A DNA stretch of 32,663 nucleotides, from assembly GCA_026461395.1 (NCBI GenBank), contig JAPJNA010000038.1, positions 1 through 32,663 of the forward strand, written 5' to 3'. Shown one piece after another: positions 7,900-15,825 of this stretch. Below the pieces are notes generated by a model that had not been told where the DNA came from, did not search any database, and saw only the letters and a program-made list of their open reading frames with translations. The stretch comes from Chthoniobacterales bacterium (GTDB taxonomy: Bacteria; Verrucomicrobiota; Verrucomicrobiia; Chthoniobacterales; UBA6821). Positions within the stretch are counted from its first letter, which is position 1. Each line of letters starts with the position of its first letter. Both the position numbers and the translations under genes were made by a program.

Positions 7900-8298
7900 T
7901 TACCAGATGTAGGCGAGAAGTTCTCCACCGACTTTCTGCTTGCGGGCCTCATGACCCGAGATGACTCCGCGTGATGTGGAGATAATGGAAATGCCGAGAC
8001 CTCCGAGCACGCGGGGGATGTCCTCACTTCCGACATAACGACGGAGTCCTGGTCGACTGATACGGCGAAGTCCAGCGATCGCAGGGGTCTTGCCCACATA
8101 ACGGGGGCGGATCCTGATGCGGGGATGAGTCTCTTTATTGTCGAGTTCGTACTCCTCGATATAACCCTCGTGCTTGAGGATGGCGACGATGTCGCTCTTA
8201 ATCTTGGAATAAGGAACGAAAAACTCAGCCTTCTGCACGCTTACGGCGTTGCGGACACGGGTGAGAAGATCGGCGATGGGATCGGTCAGTGCACTCAT
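7900..8298 (-). CDS. rpsH: 30S ribosomal protein S8
   Basis: Binds the central domain of 16S rRNA; in well-studied bacteria it also represses the spc operon through mRNA mimicry. At 132 residues it has the start DPIADLLTRVRNA, the middle PYSKIKSDIVAILKHEGYI and the C-terminal STSRGVISGHEARKQKVGGE. The usual upstream neighbour rpsN is missing: only 6 bases separate rplE and rpsH. No S8-binding mRNA structure could be confirmed. Confidence 0.97.
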   Translation of the reverse strand: MSALTDPIADLLTRVRNAVSVQKAEFFVPYSKIKSDIVAILKHEGYIEEYELDNKETHPRIRIRPRYVGKTPAIAGLRRISRPGLRRYVGSEDIPRVLGGLGISIISTSRGVISGHEARKQKVGGELLAYIW

Positions 8299-8304
8299 TG
8301 ATAA

Positions 8305-8928
8305 TTAGGCGGAAGCGGTTTCAGGAGCCGTCTCTGCGGATGCAGTCTCGGACTTTTCGACCTTCTTGGTGGAATTGCGGCCGGCAAACGGCATACCCAT
8401 CTCGCCAAGAAGAGCCTTAGCCTCGTCGTTGCTTGTCGCGGACGTGACGATGGTGATGTCGAAGCCGATGTTGCGTTTGATCTTGTCTAGCTCGACCTCC
8501 GGGAAGATGGACTGATCTGCGACGCCGAGCGTGTAGTTGCCGTTACCATCGAAAGCACGGTTGGAGACACCACGAAAATCACGTATACGAGGAAGAGCTG
8601 TCTTGATGAGGCGCTCGAGGAACTCATACATGAGGCGACCACGCAGGGTCACCTTGGCGCCGATGGGCTGACCGGCGCGTAGTTTGAAGTTGGAGATAGC
8701 CTTCTTGGCGATCGTCTCGACGGGCTTCTGCCCGGTGATGAGCTGAAGCTCATCTTTAGCGATTTCCAAGGCGGCCTTAACGTCAGGCGCTGAAGCGATG
8801 GAAGTATTGATAACAACCTTCACAAGACGTGGAACCTGATGGACGTTTTTATATCCACGCTTCTCCTTGAGGGCCGGGATGATGCGGGTGGTGTACTCGT
8901 TCTGAAGTTCGGCAATGGGCAGTGACAT
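8305..8928 (-). CDS. rplE: 50S ribosomal protein L5
   Basis: 5S rRNA-binding protein of the central protuberance. The family landmarks are NVHQVPRLVKVVINTSI, the segment TGQKPVETIAKKAISNFKLR and FPEVELDKIKRNIGFDITIV. The length of 207 exceeds the usual 180 because the C-terminus carries a Thr/Ala/Glu-rich tail of about 20 residues (KSETASAETAPETASA) beyond the usual end MGMPF. It is followed directly by rpsH. Confidence 0.96.
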   Translation of the reverse strand: MSLPIAELQNEYTTRIIPALKEKRGYKNVHQVPRLVKVVINTSIASAPDVKAALEIAKDELQLITGQKPVETIAKKAISNFKLRAGQPIGAKVTLRGRLMYEFLERLIKTALPRIRDFRGVSNRAFDGNGNYTLGVADQSIFPEVELDKIKRNIGFDITIVTSATSNDEAKALLGEMGMPFAGRNSTKKVEKSETASAETAPETASA

Positions 8929-8965
8929 GTCTCTGTATCCTTTTAGTAGTTGGCCTTAGTTCAGG

Positions 8966-9328
8966 TTATTCGGCCTTGGGGGCTTTCGATGCTTTAGGAG
9001 CCTTCTCGACCTTGGCTTTGGCAACCTTTTTTGCTGCAGGAGCTTTCTCGTTCTTTGCCTTAGAAGAAGCAACGTTCTTCACAGCCTTCTCGAGAAGCTT
9101 GACGTTCGAAATATTGATAGGGCCTTCGCGTTCAATGATGGCGCCATTCGGCTGCTCCTGAGAGCGCTTCACGTGCTTCTTGATCATGCGGACACCTTCG
9201 ATCACAACCTGATGTTTGGTACGGTTGACCTGGAGGATCTTACCCTCGGAGCCACGGTGATTCCCGGAGATGACCTTCACGAGATCACCTGCATGGACAT
9301 GGGTTTTAATAAGCGGGATTGCAGGCAT
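8966..9328 (-). CDS. rplX: 50S ribosomal protein L24
   Basis: Assembly-initiator protein for the 50S subunit. The KOW domain HAGDLVKVISGNHRGSEGKI is followed by VNRTKHQVVIEGVRMIKKHV and by REGPINISNVKLL. After residue 85 comes a Lys/Ala/Pro-rich tail (KAKNEKAPAAKKVAKAKVEK and more), making 120 residues against about 105. It sits between rplN and rplE. Confidence 0.96.
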   Translation of the reverse strand: MPAIPLIKTHVHAGDLVKVISGNHRGSEGKILQVNRTKHQVVIEGVRMIKKHVKRSQEQPNGAIIEREGPINISNVKLLEKAVKNVASSKAKNEKAPAAKKVAKAKVEKAPKASKAPKAE

Positions 9329-9339
9329 TGTCTTGGAAA

Positions 9340-9705
9340 TTAGAGGACCTCGGGGGCTAGGGAGACGATCTTCATGAAATTCTTTTCACGAAGTTCGCGG
9401 GCAACCGGTCCAAAGATGCGGGTACCACGAGGGTTCTTGTCCTTATCAATGATGACGATTGCGTTGCTGTCAAAACGGAGGTAGGAACCATCCTCACGGC
9501 GAACGGGTTGGCGAGTACGGACGACAACGGCACGCACCACATCGCCCTTCTTCACGGCTCCACCAGTGGAGGCCTCCTTGACGTTGGCGGTAATGATATC
9601 GCCGATGCGGGCAACGAGTGTCCTCTTGCCGATGACACCAATCATGGTGGCCATACGGGCGCCGGTGTTATCGGCGACATCGAGACGGGAGCGAAGTTGG
9701 ATCAT
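9340..9705 (-). CDS. rplN: 50S ribosomal protein L14
   Basis: Forms intersubunit bridges with 16S rRNA. At 121 residues it is standard length. It starts [17 protein letters not shown], contains [20 protein letters not shown] and the signature [20 protein letters not shown], and ends [10 protein letters not shown] weak AGGA lies 9-12 bases before the ATG, one of the few near-Shine-Dalgarno sites in this run. Confidence 0.97.
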   Translation of the reverse strand: MIQLRSRLDVADNTGARMATMIGVIGKRTLVARIGDIITANVKEASTGGAVKKGDVVRAVVVRTRQPVRREDGSYLRFDSNAIVIIDKDKNPRGTRIFGPVARELREKNFMKIVSLAPEVL

Positions 9706-9743
9706 GGTACTGGTTCCTGAAAGTGAGTGATTCTAGCGGACAA

Positions 9744-10037
9744 TTAGTGACGGATCACCTCAACCAAGCGCCAGCGTTTGAGGCGACTGAGAGGGCGTGT
9801 CTCCATGATGGAGACACGGTCCCCGATCTTGGCTTCGTTCTTTTCGTCATGGACGTGGAACTTCTTTACCTGCTTGATGATTTTGCCAAAAAGCGGGTGT
9901 GGAACACGAGTGATCGTCTTGACCACAATGGTCTTGTCCATCTTGTCGGAGATGACTTCCCCGACACGCGTCTTGCGGAGTGAGCGGGACTCGTCAGCGG
10001 GTGACGTGGAAGTAGGTATGGTAGCTGTTTCGTTCAT
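9744..10037 (-). CDS. rpsQ: 30S ribosomal protein S17
   Basis: OB-fold 16S rRNA-binding protein. The core [19 protein letters not shown] and [20 protein letters not shown] is diagnostic, ending [13 protein letters not shown]. At 97 residues it is slightly long. The first 18-20 residues are a Thr/Ser/Pro/Ala-rich extension ([18 protein letters not shown]). The order rpmC-rpsQ-rplN is standard. Confidence 0.96.
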   Translation of the reverse strand: MNETATIPTSTSPADESRSLRKTRVGEVISDKMDKTIVVKTITRVPHPLFGKIIKQVKKFHVHDEKNEAKIGDRVSIMETRPLSRLKRWRLVEVIRH

Positions 10038-10058
10038 CGGAGCGGTGGCCTGTTGTGC

Positions 10059-10262
10059 TTAGAGCGCCTTGGTTGCCTTTGTTTTTGCGGTGAGCACGGT
10101 TTCAACTCGTGCTATCTCGCGGCGCATTGTGGTCAAGAGATGGGGCTTTTCCAGCTGACCGGCTTGCTGCTGCAAGCGTAGATGGAAGATCTCCTGTCGC
10201 AGTTCCTTTTTACGGGAAGAAAGTTCAGTAGGCGTCAATTCGCGGATTTCGTCAAGAGTCAT
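10059..10262 (-). CDS. rpmC: 50S ribosomal protein L29
   Basis: Small two-helix protein near the polypeptide exit tunnel, a contact for trigger factor and SRP in known ribosomes. Its 67 residues include the start MTLDEIRELTPTELSSRKKE, then LFHLR-like IFHLRLQQQAGQLEKPHLL and RREIARVETVL. It lies between rplP and rpsQ. An AGGA-like site is seen 9-12 bases before the ATG. Confidence 0.95.
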   Translation of the reverse strand: MTLDEIRELTPTELSSRKKELRQEIFHLRLQQQAGQLEKPHLLTTMRREIARVETVLTAKTKATKAL

Positions 10263-10291
10263 ATTCGGTTCCTGTAATCGTTTGCCTGAAA

Positions 10292-10711
10292 TTAGGCGGC
10301 GTGGTGACGGGTTATGAACTTCGTCCGGATCGGGAGCTTATTAGCGGCTAGGCGAAGGGATTCGCGAGCAACAGTCTCCGATACACCGTCAAGCTCAAAC
10401 AAGATATTGCCTGGACGCACTGTTGCGACCCAATATTCAGGCTGTCCTTTTCCCTTACCCATTCGGGTCTCAGGTGGACGGGCAGTAACAGATTTGTCAG
10501 GAAAGATACGAATCCACAGCTTGCCCTTGCGCTTCATATTGCGGGTGAGCGCAACACGTGCGGCTTCAATTTGTGTGTTGGTGATCCAGGCACGATCCAG
10601 GGTCTGGAGGCCGAATTCACCGAAATCAATATTGATATTACGTGAGGCTGTTCCCTTGCGGCTTCCCCGCTGGGTCTTGCGATACTTGACTCTTTTTGGC
10701 AGTAAGGGCAT
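10292..10711 (-). CDS. rplP: 50S ribosomal protein L16
   Basis: L16 organises the A-site tRNA and the L25/5S region. At 139 residues it begins [17 protein letters not shown], contains [20 protein letters not shown], the motif [20 protein letters not shown] and [20 protein letters not shown]. The loop Arg around the RMGKGKG motif is present. It sits between rpsC and rpmC as normal. Confidence 0.97.
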   Translation of the reverse strand: MPLLPKRVKYRKTQRGSRKGTASRNINIDFGEFGLQTLDRAWITNTQIEAARVALTRNMKRKGKLWIRIFPDKSVTARPPETRMGKGKGQPEYWVATVRPGNILFELDGVSETVARESLRLAANKLPIRTKFITRHHAA

Positions 10712-10744
10712 GGCTTCTCTTCTTTAAAAAATTCCTGTGATAGT

Positions 10745-11443
10745 TTAGGCAACCGCTTCTGCTGCCGTGGGTGAGGAAACGGCCGACGAGGGGGTAGCAG
10801 GGCGCGGCTCTGCCAGTTTCTCGGGCTTTTTGCAGATCCAGCATTTCACGCCTACTTTTCCAGCAAGTGTGTCAGCTTCGGCAAAGCCGTAGTCGATGGT
10901 TTTGCGGAGAGTGTGAAGAGGAATAGTTCCGGCACGAACAACTTCGGTGCGCGCAATTTCGGCGCCGCCGAGACGTCCACTTGCGCGGATCTTGATACCA
11001 TCAGCTCCCATGTCCATGGCGATCTGCATCGACTTCTTCATGGCGCGGCGGAACCCGATGCGGCGCTCAAGCTGACCGGCAACACTTTCGGCAACGAGTT
11101 GCGCGTCAATCTCGGGCTGCTTGATCTCGATGATGTCAATTTTGGCCTGCTTGCCACCTGCCAAATCAGAAACCTTCTTGGTCATCGTCTCGATCTCAGA
11201 ACCTTTACGGCCGATCACGATGCCGGGACGGGCGGTGAAGATGGTTACACGGACGCTGTTCCAGGCACGCTCGATAACGATGCGGGAAACAGCTGCGGTC
11301 TTGAGCTTTTTCTTGAGCCAGCCTCGGATCAATTGATCAGCGTAGAGGAAATCGGCGAATTCTTTTTCCGTCGCGTACCAGCGCGAGGTCCAGTCCCGCG
11401 TGATTGGAAGGCGGAAGCCGATGGGGTTGACTTTTTGTCCCAT
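10745..11443 (-). CDS. rpsC: 30S ribosomal protein S3
   Basis: Part of the mRNA entry-tunnel helicase with S4 and S5. The start MGQKVNPIGFRLPITRDW, the KH domain with PGIVIGRKGSEIE, and the C-terminal domain RRAMKKSMQIAMDMGADGIK, GRLGGAEIARTE are all present. At 232 residues it ends in a Pro/Ser/Thr/Ala tail of about 20 residues (RPATPSSAVSSPTAAEAVA). The gene follows rplV and precedes rplP. Confidence 0.97.
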   Translation of the reverse strand: MGQKVNPIGFRLPITRDWTSRWYATEKEFADFLYADQLIRGWLKKKLKTAAVSRIVIERAWNSVRVTIFTARPGIVIGRKGSEIETMTKKVSDLAGGKQAKIDIIEIKQPEIDAQLVAESVAGQLERRIGFRRAMKKSMQIAMDMGADGIKIRASGRLGGAEIARTEVVRAGTIPLHTLRKTIDYGFAEADTLAGKVGVKCWICKKPEKLAEPRPATPSSAVSSPTAAEAVA

Positions 11444-11479
11444 AGTAAGTGTGCGTTATAAGGTGATTGGCTTCTCTGC

Positions 11480-11950
11480 TTAGTCTTTGATTTCGACCGT
11501 CTCAGTTACCACCTCAACTGCCGGAGCAGAAGATGCGGCTTCGTTCATGACTTTTGGTTTGTCTGAGGACTTGGAGGACCGAGAAGACTTAGGTTTGTCA
11601 GCACGGCGAACGATCGGCACCTCATCAGTCAAAACGATACGGATGTGGCTATTACGCTTACGAACCGGACCTGAACTGCCACGAGCCTTCGGACGCATGC
11701 GCTTGATGGTCGGAGCCTCGCCGATGACAGCCTCCTTGATCACAAGTAGCTCGGGACGAATATTGTTGTTGTGCTCGGCGTTGGCGATCGCACTCTTAAG
11801 AGTCTTGGCGATCAGAGGCGCTGCTTTCTTCGGAATGAATGCAAGTTGCTGAAGGGCATCAATGGCTGGAAGACCCTGGATTTCTCGGGTGACCTCGCGG
11901 GCCTTGAAGGCTGATATTTTCGCGTAGCGGTGGGTGGCGATGACTTGCAT
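11480..11950 (-). CDS. rplV: 50S ribosomal protein L22
   Basis: L22 lines the peptide exit tunnel. The core matches: KISAFKAREVTREIQGLPAI, AAPLIAKTLKSAIANAEHNN, and the tunnel hairpin KRMRPKARGSSGPVRKRNSH, followed by VLTDE. The length of 156 against about 110 results from a tail of about 40 residues that is Ser/Lys-rich then Ala/Val/Glu-rich (VEVVTETVEIKD at the end). Its start is only 6 bases after the embedded unknown gene, so both are on one transcript. Confidence 0.96.
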   Translation of the reverse strand: MQVIATHRYAKISAFKAREVTREIQGLPAIDALQQLAFIPKKAAPLIAKTLKSAIANAEHNNNIRPELLVIKEAVIGEAPTIKRMRPKARGSSGPVRKRNSHIRIVLTDEVPIVRRADKPKSSRSSKSSDKPKVMNEAASSAPAVEVVTETVEIKD

Positions 11951-11956
11951 GAGTAA

Positions 11957-12709
11957 TTAGCGTGTGGTGTCGATGCGGAGTGTGTCGCCTGACCTCACGG
12001 ACTCGGCGGGATTGACAATATTCTGAACAATGGCGCCGCTGATCGCATCGCGGACATCCACGACTCGGACGGAGGCGACCTGGCGGGTACCACGCCATAC
12101 TTGGAAAGGCATACCAGTCTTGACTCCCTGGCGGGAACCCAGATTTGCAACGACCAGAGAAAGATCGGGTTTCACATCCACAACAGTCCCGCTGGTAAGA
12201 TCAGCTCCTGATGTAGCTATAAGATCTTTCTGGCGGTTTAGGAAGGCGGAGCTGGATCGCAGCACTTCCTCGACCTTCAGGCGGGCCTTTGGGTCAATGC
12301 CCTCGGAGCTCTTGAGTAGTTCCATAACCGATTCGGTCATGGCGCTTAACTGGTCCCGCGAAGCATCATTCTTCTTTTGGAGAAGGCGCATGTCGCGGAC
12401 TGCGGCCAGAAGGCGAGTGCGAAGGTTTTCTAACTCCTTGTCGGCAGGAGCTATTCCCAGAGCCTCAATGCGCTCGTTTAACTCTTCGGACCTCCGCTTA
12501 AAGAGTTCGGACTCTCCATTGGCAATCGCCAGACTCTCCGTCAGCCCCTTGATCGAAGCCTCGGAAAGGATGAGCTTCTCGCGAAGCGCATCGGAAGATC
12601 CACCGCTGCTCGCGTTCACATTCTGCGCAATCACGGCGGCAACCGGAAGCCCGAGAAGGGCAACGGCTGTCACGGCGGACAACTGGCAGGTATGGTGAAT
12701 GGCGGACAT
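11957..12709 (-). CDS. Exported coiled-coil protein of unknown function inserted in the S10 operon
   Basis: The 250-residue protein sits between rpsS (22 bases upstream) and rplV (6 bases downstream), a place normally without a gene. Residues 1-29 look like a signal peptide or anchor: MSAIHHTCQLS then a hydrophobic AVTAVALLGLPVAAVIA. About 35-160 are charged, Leu-rich and probably coiled coil. About 165-250 form a predicted beta domain with SLVVANLGSRQGVKTGMPFQ, then RGTRQVASVRVVDVRD and VRSGDTLRI. That ending recalls the beta domains of MreC/FlgT-like envelope proteins, but I cannot assign a family. I chose the ATG at 12709 because upstream codons run back into rpsS. Tight spacing suggests co-translation with ribosomal proteins; the role is unknown. 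Confidence 0.85.
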   Translation of the reverse strand: MSAIHHTCQLSAVTAVALLGLPVAAVIAQNVNASSGGSSDALREKLILSEASIKGLTESLAIANGESELFKRRSEELNERIEALGIAPADKELENLRTRLLAAVRDMRLLQKKNDASRDQLSAMTESVMELLKSSEGIDPKARLKVEEVLRSSSAFLNRQKDLIATSGADLTSGTVVDVKPDLSLVVANLGSRQGVKTGMPFQVWRGTRQVASVRVVDVRDAISGAIVQNIVNPAESVRSGDTLRIDTTR

Positions 12710-12731
12710 CGGGTGGATAGAAATAAAATTG

Positions 12732-13010
12732 CTACTTGGTGACCTTGGCAGTGTGTGAGCCGTGCTTCTTGAAGATGCGGGTCGGAGAGAACTCACCGAG
12801 CTTGTGACCGACCATGTTCTCAGTAACAAAAACCGGTATGAAGGAACGTCCGTTGTGAACGTTGAAAGTATGTCCGACAAAATCGGGAGTCACCGTGGAA
12901 CGGCGAGACCAGGTCTTGATCGGCTTTTTGACATTTCCTTCGTTGAGTTTGTCGATCTTCTCGAGGAGTTTCCACTCCACGAACGGGCCTTTTTTGAGTG
13001 AGCGTGACAT
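12732..13010 (-). CDS. rpsS: 30S ribosomal protein S19
   Basis: Binds the 30S head with S13. At 92 residues it matches the family exactly: [20 protein letters not shown], then [40 protein letters not shown] and the end [13 protein letters not shown]. It follows rplB by only 6 bases. It is the last normal gene before the inserted unknown gene. Confidence 0.97.
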   Translation of the reverse strand: MSRSLKKGPFVEWKLLEKIDKLNEGNVKKPIKTWSRRSTVTPDFVGHTFNVHNGRSFIPVFVTENMVGHKLGEFSPTRIFKKHGSHTAKVTK

Positions 13011-13016
13011 AGGAGA

Positions 13017-13856
13017 TTATTTCTTTTTGCGGCGCTGGACGATAAAGGTGTCGCTCTGCTTGTGTTTGTTGCGGGTCTTGAATCCCTTGGAAAGTTGTCC
13101 CCATGGGCTCATTGGATGATGGCGTCCGCCACCACCCTTGCTCTTGCCCTGACCGCCACCCATCGGGTGATCGACCGGGTTCATTGCCATACCGCGTGTC
13201 TGCGGGCGAATACCAAGCCAGCGGGAGCGTCCGGCCTTACCACTGACAACATTCATATGCTCGATATTACCGACCTGACCGATAGTGGCGTAACACTCTT
13301 CGTTGATCCGGCGAAGTTCTCCGGAGGCCATCTTAATGAGTGCGTATCCACCCTCACGGTTGCTTAGGATAGCTTGGGAACCGGCGCTGCGAACGATTTG
13401 TCCACCCTTGCCTGGAATCAGTTCCACATTGTGGATGGCGAGACCGAGAGGGATAGCCTTGAGAGGAAGGGCATTGCCGACATTGGGCTCGGCATTGACT
13501 CCTGCTGAAACCTTGGAACCCACCACAAGTCCCGCCGGATGGAGGATATAAGCCTTCTCACCGTCGGGATACTGGATCAGGGCGAGACGGGCTGTACGGT
13601 TCGGATCGTATTCTACGGCCATCACTTCGGCAATCACGTCGCGGCGAAGGCGCTTGAAGTCGATGATACGGATCCTGCGCTTATGCCCACCGCCACGATG
13701 ACGGGCGGTCTTGCGACCGTTGTTATTACGGCCGCCGGTGCGTTTCTTGCTCTCGGTGAGAGATTTTTCAGGCTTGCTCTTGGTGATCTCCTCGAAGGAA
13801 GGCAATGCCATGAAGCGTTGCGAAGGAGTCAGTGGGCGGAAAGTTTTCAGTGCCAT
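13017..13856 (-). CDS. rplB: 50S ribosomal protein L2
   Basis: Core 50S protein needed for subunit joining and peptidyl transferase structure. At 279 residues it has the L2 landmarks: [20 protein letters not shown], the SH3-like domain, and the C-terminal [18 protein letters not shown] with the conserved His near the peptidyl transferase center. It lies between rplW (34-base gap) and rpsS. Confidence 0.98.
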   Translation of the reverse strand: MALKTFRPLTPSQRFMALPSFEEITKSKPEKSLTESKKRTGGRNNNGRKTARHRGGGHKRRIRIIDFKRLRRDVIAEVMAVEYDPNRTARLALIQYPDGEKAYILHPAGLVVGSKVSAGVNAEPNVGNALPLKAIPLGLAIHNVELIPGKGGQIVRSAGSQAILSNREGGYALIKMASGELRRINEECYATIGQVGNIEHMNVVSGKAGRSRWLGIRPQTRGMAMNPVDHPMGGGQGKSKGGGGRHHPMSPWGQLSKGFKTRNKHKQSDTFIVQRRKKK

Positions 13857-13890
13857 GGTCGTATGAAGTGATGTGGGCTACGGCTATCGG

Positions 13891-14175
13891 TTACGCGATG
13901 TCGATCTTCTCGCCCTCAGCAAGAGTGACGACAGCCTTTTTCCAATGGGCACGACGGCCGAAATCAGCTCTACGCTCGCGCTTCTTCTTTCCCTCGACTT
14001 GAGCGGTGTTCACCGAGCGGACCTTCTTCTTGAAGAGTGTCTCGATCGCGTGCTTAATTTCGATTTTGTTCGCTGCGGGAGTAACGCGGAAAACGTACTT
14101 GTTAAGCTTCTCGGAAAGAAGGCTGGCCTTCTCCGTCACAAGGATGCTCTTGATGATGTCGTGTGCTTCTTTCAT
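13891..14175 (-). CDS. rplW: 50S ribosomal protein L23
   Basis: Exit-tunnel protein, the docking site for trigger factor and SRP. The 94 residues start MKEAHDIIKSILVTEKASLL, continue with KYVFRVTPAANKIEIKHAIE and contain KKVRSVNTAQVEGKKKR. I chose the ATG at 14175, 4 bases after the rplD stop. An upstream start at 14211 would overlap rplD and add an unconserved N-terminus. An AAGG lies before this ATG inside the rplD end. Confidence 0.95.
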   Translation of the reverse strand: MKEAHDIIKSILVTEKASLLSEKLNKYVFRVTPAANKIEIKHAIETLFKKKVRSVNTAQVEGKKKRERRADFGRRAHWKKAVVTLAEGEKIDIA

Positions 14176-14179
14176 GACG

Positions 14180-14818
14180 TTAGCCTTGGAGGCGGTTTCC
14201 AAGGGCCTCAAGGGCGTCCTTGGTAATGATGATCTTGTCGAAGGCGAGGATGTTCTCCGTGTTGACCTCGGCAGCAGTCATCAAAAGGTCTTTGGCGACA
14301 TTACGACCGGCTAGGAAGGTCATGTCGTTGAAGGAAACCGCAATGACGAGTGTCCGGCGGACATCGCCAGCTAGCCCCTTGATCACGCTGACAAACGTCT
14401 TGGTCTTGGGCTCCTTGACTTCGAAGGAATCAACCACGAGAACATCACCGGAAAGAATACGGGAGCTAAGGGCCTTGCGGAAGGCCAGCTTCTTGACGCC
14501 CTTCGGGGTCTTCTTTGCATAGCGATTGACAAAAACACCATTTACAAAAAGCGGCTCAGGCCCATGGACAACACCGCCGCCGACCCAGACGGGCGAACTG
14601 GCATAACCGGCACGGGCTCGGCCGGTACCTTTCTGCTTCCAAGGCTTCTTGCCGGAGAGATTAACGGTGGCTTTGGTCTTGACGGAAGCTGTACCACTGC
14701 GGCGATTAGCGCGCATGGCGACGACCACATCGTGGACGGCCTGGGTTCCCTTACCATCAGTAATGATCTCGATCTTGGCCTGCTTGGCCGCGTCGGCTGT
14801 GAGGATAGTAGCGCTCAT
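14180..14818 (-). CDS. rplD: 50S ribosomal protein L4
   Basis: Tunnel-lining protein; in E. coli it also autoregulates the S10 operon. At 212 residues it contains the tunnel loop region KTKATVNLSGKKPWKQKGTG, followed by RARAGYASSPVWVGGGVVHG. The C-terminal domain with NVAKDLLMTAAEVNTENILA is standard. The gap to rplC is 3 bases. Confidence 0.97.
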   Translation of the reverse strand: MSATILTADAAKQAKIEIITDGKGTQAVHDVVVAMRANRRSGTASVKTKATVNLSGKKPWKQKGTGRARAGYASSPVWVGGGVVHGPEPLFVNGVFVNRYAKKTPKGVKKLAFRKALSSRILSGDVLVVDSFEVKEPKTKTFVSVIKGLAGDVRRTLVIAVSFNDMTFLAGRNVAKDLLMTAAEVNTENILAFDKIIITKDALEALGNRLQG

Positions 14819-14821
14819 GGA

Positions 14822-15472
14822 TTACTCTGCTGCTTTTGAGGATTTCTTCTTCTTAGATGGGCGAACCACGACATAAGTTCCCTTGGCACCTGGAATGCAT
14901 CCACTGACAAGAATAACACCATCCGCTTCACGCACCTGGACGATCTCGAGATTCTGCATGGTGACGCGCTCATCACCCATATGACCAGGCATGCCCATAT
15001 TCTTCCAGACACGACCCGGAGTGAGACGGTTACCAATGGCTCCGTTACGGCGATGCATCATGGAGCCGTGGGTCTCGGGCTGTCCTGCGAATCTAAAACG
15101 CCTGACAACACCCTGAAAGCCCTTGCCCTTGGAGGTGCTGATGACATCCACATACTGGCCGTCTTTGAAAGTCGTGACGGGAAGATCGACGGATTCTGGA
15201 AGAGCCTCACCGTCCTTGACCCGGAACTCACGGATGAAGCGCTTGGGCGTCGAGGAGGTTTTTGCAAAATGCCCTTTCTGAGCCTTAGGAACACGCTGTT
15301 CCTTCTGGTCACCATAACCGACCTGGACGGAGGAATAACCGTCCTTCTCCTTGCTCTTTACTTGGAGGATACGGTTGCCACCGGCCTCGATAACCGTGAC
15401 GGGGCGGATGCGACCCTTGGTGTCATAGACACGGGTCATGCCGATTTTTTTGCCGAGAACGCCGATGCTCAT
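14822..15472 (-). CDS. rplC: 50S ribosomal protein L3
   Basis: One of the first 50S assembly proteins, reaching the peptidyl transferase center. At 216 residues it begins MSIGVLGKKIGMTRVYDTKG. It contains VISTSKGKGFQGVVRRFRFA, the motif THGSMMHRRNGAIGNRLTPG and VWKNMGMPGHMGDERVTMQN. The Gln of the last conserved region, a known target of PrmB methylation in other bacteria, could not be placed with certainty. It follows rpsJ by 29 bases. Confidence 0.97.
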   Translation of the reverse strand: MSIGVLGKKIGMTRVYDTKGRIRPVTVIEAGGNRILQVKSKEKDGYSSVQVGYGDQKEQRVPKAQKGHFAKTSSTPKRFIREFRVKDGEALPESVDLPVTTFKDGQYVDVISTSKGKGFQGVVRRFRFAGQPETHGSMMHRRNGAIGNRLTPGRVWKNMGMPGHMGDERVTMQNLEIVQVREADGVILVSGCIPGAKGTYVVVRPSKKKKSSKAAE

Positions 15473-15501
15473 TGTGCGGATGGTTAAGTTTGGAAAGAGG
15501 G

Positions 15502-15813
15502 TCAGATCTTGATAGTGATGTCGACACCAGCAGGAAGATTGAGCTTGCGAAGCTCATCGACTGTCTTGGCGGTCGGTTCGAGGATGTCGAGAAGGCGCTT
15601 GTGGGTGCGAATCTCGAACTGATCCATCGACTTCTTATCGACGTGCGGAGAACGGTTCACTGTAAACTTCTCGATTCGAGTCGGAAGTGGGATTGGACCC
15701 GTCACCTTCGATCCCGTGCGCTTGGCAGTCTCGACAATCTCGAGTGCCGAGATGTCTAGAAGGCGGAAATCGAAGCCTTTGAGTCTGATTCGGATGCGTT
15801 GTCCTGCGGCCAT
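15502..15813 (-). CDS. rpsJ: 30S ribosomal protein S10
   Basis: Ribosomal head protein that also serves as NusE in transcription antitermination. At 103 residues it has [35 protein letters not shown] and [16 protein letters not shown]. In most bacteria it begins the S10 operon, often after tuf. Here it lies 12 bases after the fusA stop, so tuf is absent and the str and S10 operons appear joined. Confidence 0.97.
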   Translation of the reverse strand: MAAGQRIRIRLKGFDFRLLDISALEIVETAKRTGSKVTGPIPLPTRIEKFTVNRSPHVDKKSMDQFEIRTHKRLLDILEPTAKTVDELRKLNLPAGVDITIKI

Positions 15814-15825
15814 AGTCTTGGTTGG

